Shown here in pieces: positions 5,166 through 6,001 of a DNA stretch of 6,001 nucleotides. The DNA comes from an uncultured Lachnospiraceae bacterium (GTDB taxonomy: Bacteria > Bacillota > Clostridia > Lachnospirales > Lachnospiraceae). The notes beneath the pieces are model-generated. The model was not told the origin of the DNA, made no database searches, and worked only from the letters and a program-made list of their open reading frames with translations. The stretch spans positions 1 through 6,001 of the forward strand of contig CAMOZD010000082.1 of NCBI GenBank assembly GCA_946630645.1, in the 5' to 3' direction. Numbering within the stretch: the stretch's first letter is position 1; every line of letters begins with the position of its first letter. The position numbers were made by a program, and so were the translations under genes.

Positions 5166-6001
5166 TCATCTGTACAAATCCATTCTCTGGATCCTGCGGA
5201 TTCCGTTGCGGATCCTCTTTCTGACATACTCATCGGACAAGCCTGTTTTTTCACAGATTTTTGCAACAGTCATCTGGTCCCTGTAGCGGAGAAGAATAAG
5301 CTCCCTCTCCCTTTCCCGGGTATATCCCAGCAGATGATCTGCCAGTTCTTCCCTCTGCCGCCTGTCAGGCATTTGTTCAAGGATGCTGTCCAGGCCAGTC
5401 CTGTCATCCCCTTTTCTTCCCTCCATGGAAGCCGGCAGACCTTCATCCCCTCTTTTTCCCGGCAGACTGTTATCACCGGCCTCCTCCAGTCTCTTAAAAA
5501 AGTTATCCGGATAGGCATATTTTTGCCGGACCACAGATCTGCGGTCCGGTCCCACGCCCAGCACCACCAGCAGCTGTCTCTGGGTCAGGTCGGGATGGTC
5601 CTTCAAGACAAGGTCTTTCATCAGAATCCAGGCTTCCTCTCTGGTATCCGGACCGGAACAGACATAGCCTTTTCCCCACCTCTGTTCAGGCAATATAAAG
5701 TGGATCTCTTTCTTTACATATTCCTGGATCAGCCAGCAGCCAGCCTGCAGATGCTTTAAAAGACGGTCGCAGGCCATCCCGCTATCAAAACTGTCCAGGA
5801 GGTCTGCAGCAGTTTTGCGGCTGATAAATCCCTCCCTGCTGATCTTTTCCCGCAGCCTCTGCCAGAAAATGTTCTCCTCTTCCTTAAGAATCTGGGCCCT
5901 TCTTCTGTAGGCGGCAAATAGCGGAAACATTTCCTTACTGACAAATCCTTCTCTTCCATCGAAAAAACCCTCCTCCACGTTATGCGAAAGACAGGCGCTG
6001 T
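5166..6001 (-). CDS. Protein with C-terminal sigma-70 region-4-like helix-turn-helix, 5' end probably outside window
   Basis: I do not recognise this protein as a whole. Numbering from a GTG at 5978 gives 270 residues. Residues 224-265 (ERELILLRYRDQ, then VAKICEKTGLSDEYVRKRIRNGIRR) look like a sigma-70 region 4 helix-turn-helix, the part of a sigma factor that binds -35 DNA. No region 2 is visible, so it is unlikely to be a complete sigma factor; a DNA-binding regulator is more plausible. Residues 15-100 are charged and helix-rich, 112-165 contain a second helical segment (TQRQLLVVLGVGPDRRSVVRQK), and 168-196 form a Gly/Asp/Lys linker. The frame stays open to the right edge. The GTG at 5978 has no ribosome binding site, so the true start is probably upstream of 6001. 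Another option is the ATG at residue 17, which also lacks a well-placed site. The stop is TGA at 5166-5168. The next gene to the left has its own promoter. Confidence 0.75.
   Translation of the reverse strand, partial: SACLSHNVEEGFFDGREGFVSKEMFPLFAAYRRRAQILKEEENIFWQRLREKISREGFISRKTAADLLDSFDSGMACDRLLKHLQAGCWLIQEYVKKEIHFILPEQRWGKGYVCSGPDTREEAWILMKDLVLKDHPDLTQRQLLVVLGVGPDRRSVVRQKYAYPDNFFKRLEEAGDNSLPGKRGDEGLPASMEGRKGDDRTGLDSILEQMPDRRQREELADHLLGYTRERERELILLRYRDQMTVAKICEKTGLSDEYVRKRIRNGIRRIQRMDLYR

Noticed and set aside
5334..5759. Plus-strand open frame of 141 codons opposite the sigma-like gene
   Set aside because: It is antisense to a better-supported coding frame, has no ribosome binding site that I can see, and its composition looks like the complement of the minus-strand gene.
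5756..5959. 67-codon frame starting at the ATG behind GGAGGAGGG as a separate small gene
   Set aside because: It overlaps the long frame, and its translation (rich in Arg, Lys and Trp, with no pattern) looks unlike a protein. The long frame gives sensible residues throughout.

Overview
The window looks like a piece of chromosome from a Gram-positive anaerobe of the Clostridia, most likely Lachnospiraceae or a relative. This is an inference from strong AGGAGG-type ribosome binding sites, extended -10 promoters, moderate GC content and the protein types present. All five genes I can support lie on the minus strand, so the region reads from right to left. I see no tRNA, rRNA, CRISPR array, insertion sequence or integrase.

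From right to left the layout is as follows. (1) 5166 to the right edge: a poorly characterised protein with a sigma-70 region-4-like helix-turn-helix at its C-terminus; its start is probably outside the window. (2) 4402-5055: a flavodoxin-fold FMN oxidoreductase with a compact four-cysteine cluster. It sits behind its own extended -10 promoter, and a perfect 13-bp palindrome covers the -35 position. (3) 2505-4166: a secreted multi-domain protein with a signal peptide, Ig-like (Big_2) modules and two fibronectin type III modules. Its promoter -10 lies in a 17-bp palindrome and its leader can fold. Beyond its stop codon a coding-like 25-codon tail continues in another frame and ends just before a very good intrinsic terminator, which suggests a one-base deletion. 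(4) 1187-2152: a PAP2-superfamily membrane phosphatase with all three catalytic motifs. (5) 1-1152: a PfoR-like PTS EIIC membrane protein running off the left edge. Genes 4 and 5 are 34 bp apart with no terminator between them and share a promoter near 2233-2268, so they are probably one operon.

The genes do not form an obvious pathway. The window reads as four transcription units: a regulator-like protein, a redox flavoprotein, a surface or secreted protein, and an envelope lipid-phosphatase/transporter pair. I did not find strong evidence for a new multi-gene system. The best leads are the frame-disrupted C-terminus of the secreted protein, the candidate operator in front of the flavoprotein gene, and the unclassified N-terminal part of the sigma-like protein.
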